From Pseudobdellovibrionaceae bacterium (GTDB taxonomy: Bacteria > Bdellovibrionota > Bdellovibrionia > Bdellovibrionales > JAMPXM01), in NCBI GenBank assembly GCA_913774795.1, contig CAJYIL010000763.1:1-6994 (forward strand): 6,994 nt of DNA. The letters run 5' to 3'. The translations under genes were made by a program, and so were the position numbers. Below are positions 6,446 to 6,994 of the stretch, piece by piece. The notes below the pieces were generated by a model. It worked only from the letters and a program-made list of their open reading frames with translations, made no database searches and was not told where the DNA came from. Numbering within the stretch: the stretch's first letter is position 1; each line of letters opens with the position of its first letter.

Positions 6446-6994
6446 TTGCTATCTCCACGGCGCCGACCGACTGGATGTGGGCGTCTGCCGTCAATTCGTT
6501 ATGGGAAAGAACAATCAACTGAGGAATAAATCTGTGCGTGAGCTTGAAGATGTGTCGACGCGCGGTCGGCGACGTCAGCAAGATCGGCTGGCCCGCGATC
6601 TCCGGGTGATGCTCGATCGACGACGCAATCCCTTCGATCATACCGTGAGCGACGCGTGGATCCATGACGAGCTGAACGCCTTGTTCCGTTTGTAACAAGC
6701 TGTTGGCAATGAGCTCTTCGAGACGCGGATCGAGCGAGAGAACCGCGACGCGCCCCTCGTCGTTTTTGTAGCGATTCGTGATTCCGCGCGCGAGCGCGCG
6801 ACGCGTGGCTTCGGTGAGAAGCTCCGGCTCTTTCGTGCGGTGAGCTTCGTCGGCCAACGTTTCGAAGATCGTCAACAGGTCGCGAATCGAAACTTGTTCG
6901 CGGAGAAGGTTTTGGAGAACCTTGACCACTGTTCCGAGCGGCAATGGATCCGGAATAAGCTCTTCGACAACTTTTGGGTAAGCCTTCTTGAAGT
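6435..6994 (-). CDS. flhA: Flagellar export gate protein FlhA, C-terminal part (start outside the window)
   Basis: FlhA is the large export-gate membrane protein of the flagellar type III secretion system. Its cytoplasmic domain docks chaperone-substrate complexes. Only the last 186 or so codons are in the window, and the frame stays open to the right edge, so a start inside the window (for example the TTG at 6944) would be false. The visible part is clearly FlhA cytoplasmic domain: YPKVVEELIPDPLPLGTVVK at the edge, then LLREQVSIRDLLTIFETLAD, the LLTSPTARRHI and RFIPQLIVLSHNEL stretches, and the end VGAVEIANAG. No membrane segment is expected in this part, and none is seen. Its TAA at 6437-6435 lies inside the start of flhF, an 11-base overlap that implies translational coupling in one operon. 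Confidence 0.97.
   Translation of the reverse strand, partial: FKKAYPKVVEELIPDPLPLGTVVKVLQNLLREQVSIRDLLTIFETLADEAHRTKEPELLTEATRRALARGITNRYKNDEGRVAVLSLDPRLEELIANSLLQTEQGVQLVMDPRVAHGMIEGIASSIEHHPEIAGQPILLTSPTARRHIFKLTHRFIPQLIVLSHNELTADAHIQSVGAVEIANAG
6453..6456 (-). promoter_or_regulatory. Ribosome binding site of flhF inside the flhA end
   Basis: GGAG lies 7 bases upstream of the flhF ATG (6445). It supports that start and hence the 11-base flhA-flhF overlap. Confidence 0.6.

Noticed and set aside
5624..6529. Long plus-strand frame (301 codons) antisense to flhF and the flhA end
   Set aside because: Its translation is Arg/Leu-rich as expected from antisense of an Ala/Arg/Glu-rich linker. It overlaps two certain genes.
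6435..6944. A short separate gene starting at the TTG at 6944
   Set aside because: The upstream codons to the window edge continue the FlhA cytoplasmic domain without a break, so this is the 3' part of flhA.

Overview
The window looks like chromosomal DNA from a flagellated Gram-negative bacterium, most likely a member of the Bdellovibrionota (Bdellovibrio and relatives) or another delta-proteobacterial-type lineage. This placement is an inference from the gene order flhA-flhF-flhG-fliA, the protein sequences and a moderately high GC content. No rRNA or other marker gene is present to confirm it.

The right-hand two thirds (2699 to 6994, minus strand) is the distal part of a flagellar export and regulation operon. 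Reading leftwards from the right edge, it holds the 3' end of flhA (export-gate cytoplasmic domain), flhF (SRP-type GTPase for flagellar placement), flhG (MinD-type ATPase partner of FlhF) and fliA (sigma-28). flhA and flhF overlap by 11 bases, and flhF and flhG share an ATGA. fliA follows after a 127-base gap that contains two small perfect inverted repeats. A strong intrinsic terminator at 2646-2671 closes the operon.

The left-hand third holds non-flagellar genes. From 2 to 1696 (plus) runs a gene of unknown function that is open to the left edge, so its start lies outside the window. It meets a small minus-strand gene (83 aa, histidine-rich, very strong ribosome binding site) tail to tail with only 4 bases between the stops. 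Divergent from that small gene, at 2120-2638 (plus), is an NTF2-fold/SnoaL-like protein. It converges on fliA and shares the terminator hairpin with it.

The most interesting points follow. (1) FlhF keeps its P-loop but departs from the SRP-GTPase consensus at G2, G3 and G4, and the FlhG next to it lacks the N-terminal DQAxxLR-type activator segment. Together these suggest an altered FlhF/FlhG switch. (2) FlhF carries a very long Ala-rich low-complexity linker that includes an Asn-X hexanucleotide repeat. (3) The unknown left-edge protein has a modular look with a C-terminal HG-x4-H-x2-Q segment that could be an enzymatic or effector domain. (4) A small His-rich protein appears to be real. (5) The palindrome CGATCG is strongly over-represented. 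No mobile element, CRISPR array, tRNA or rRNA was seen.
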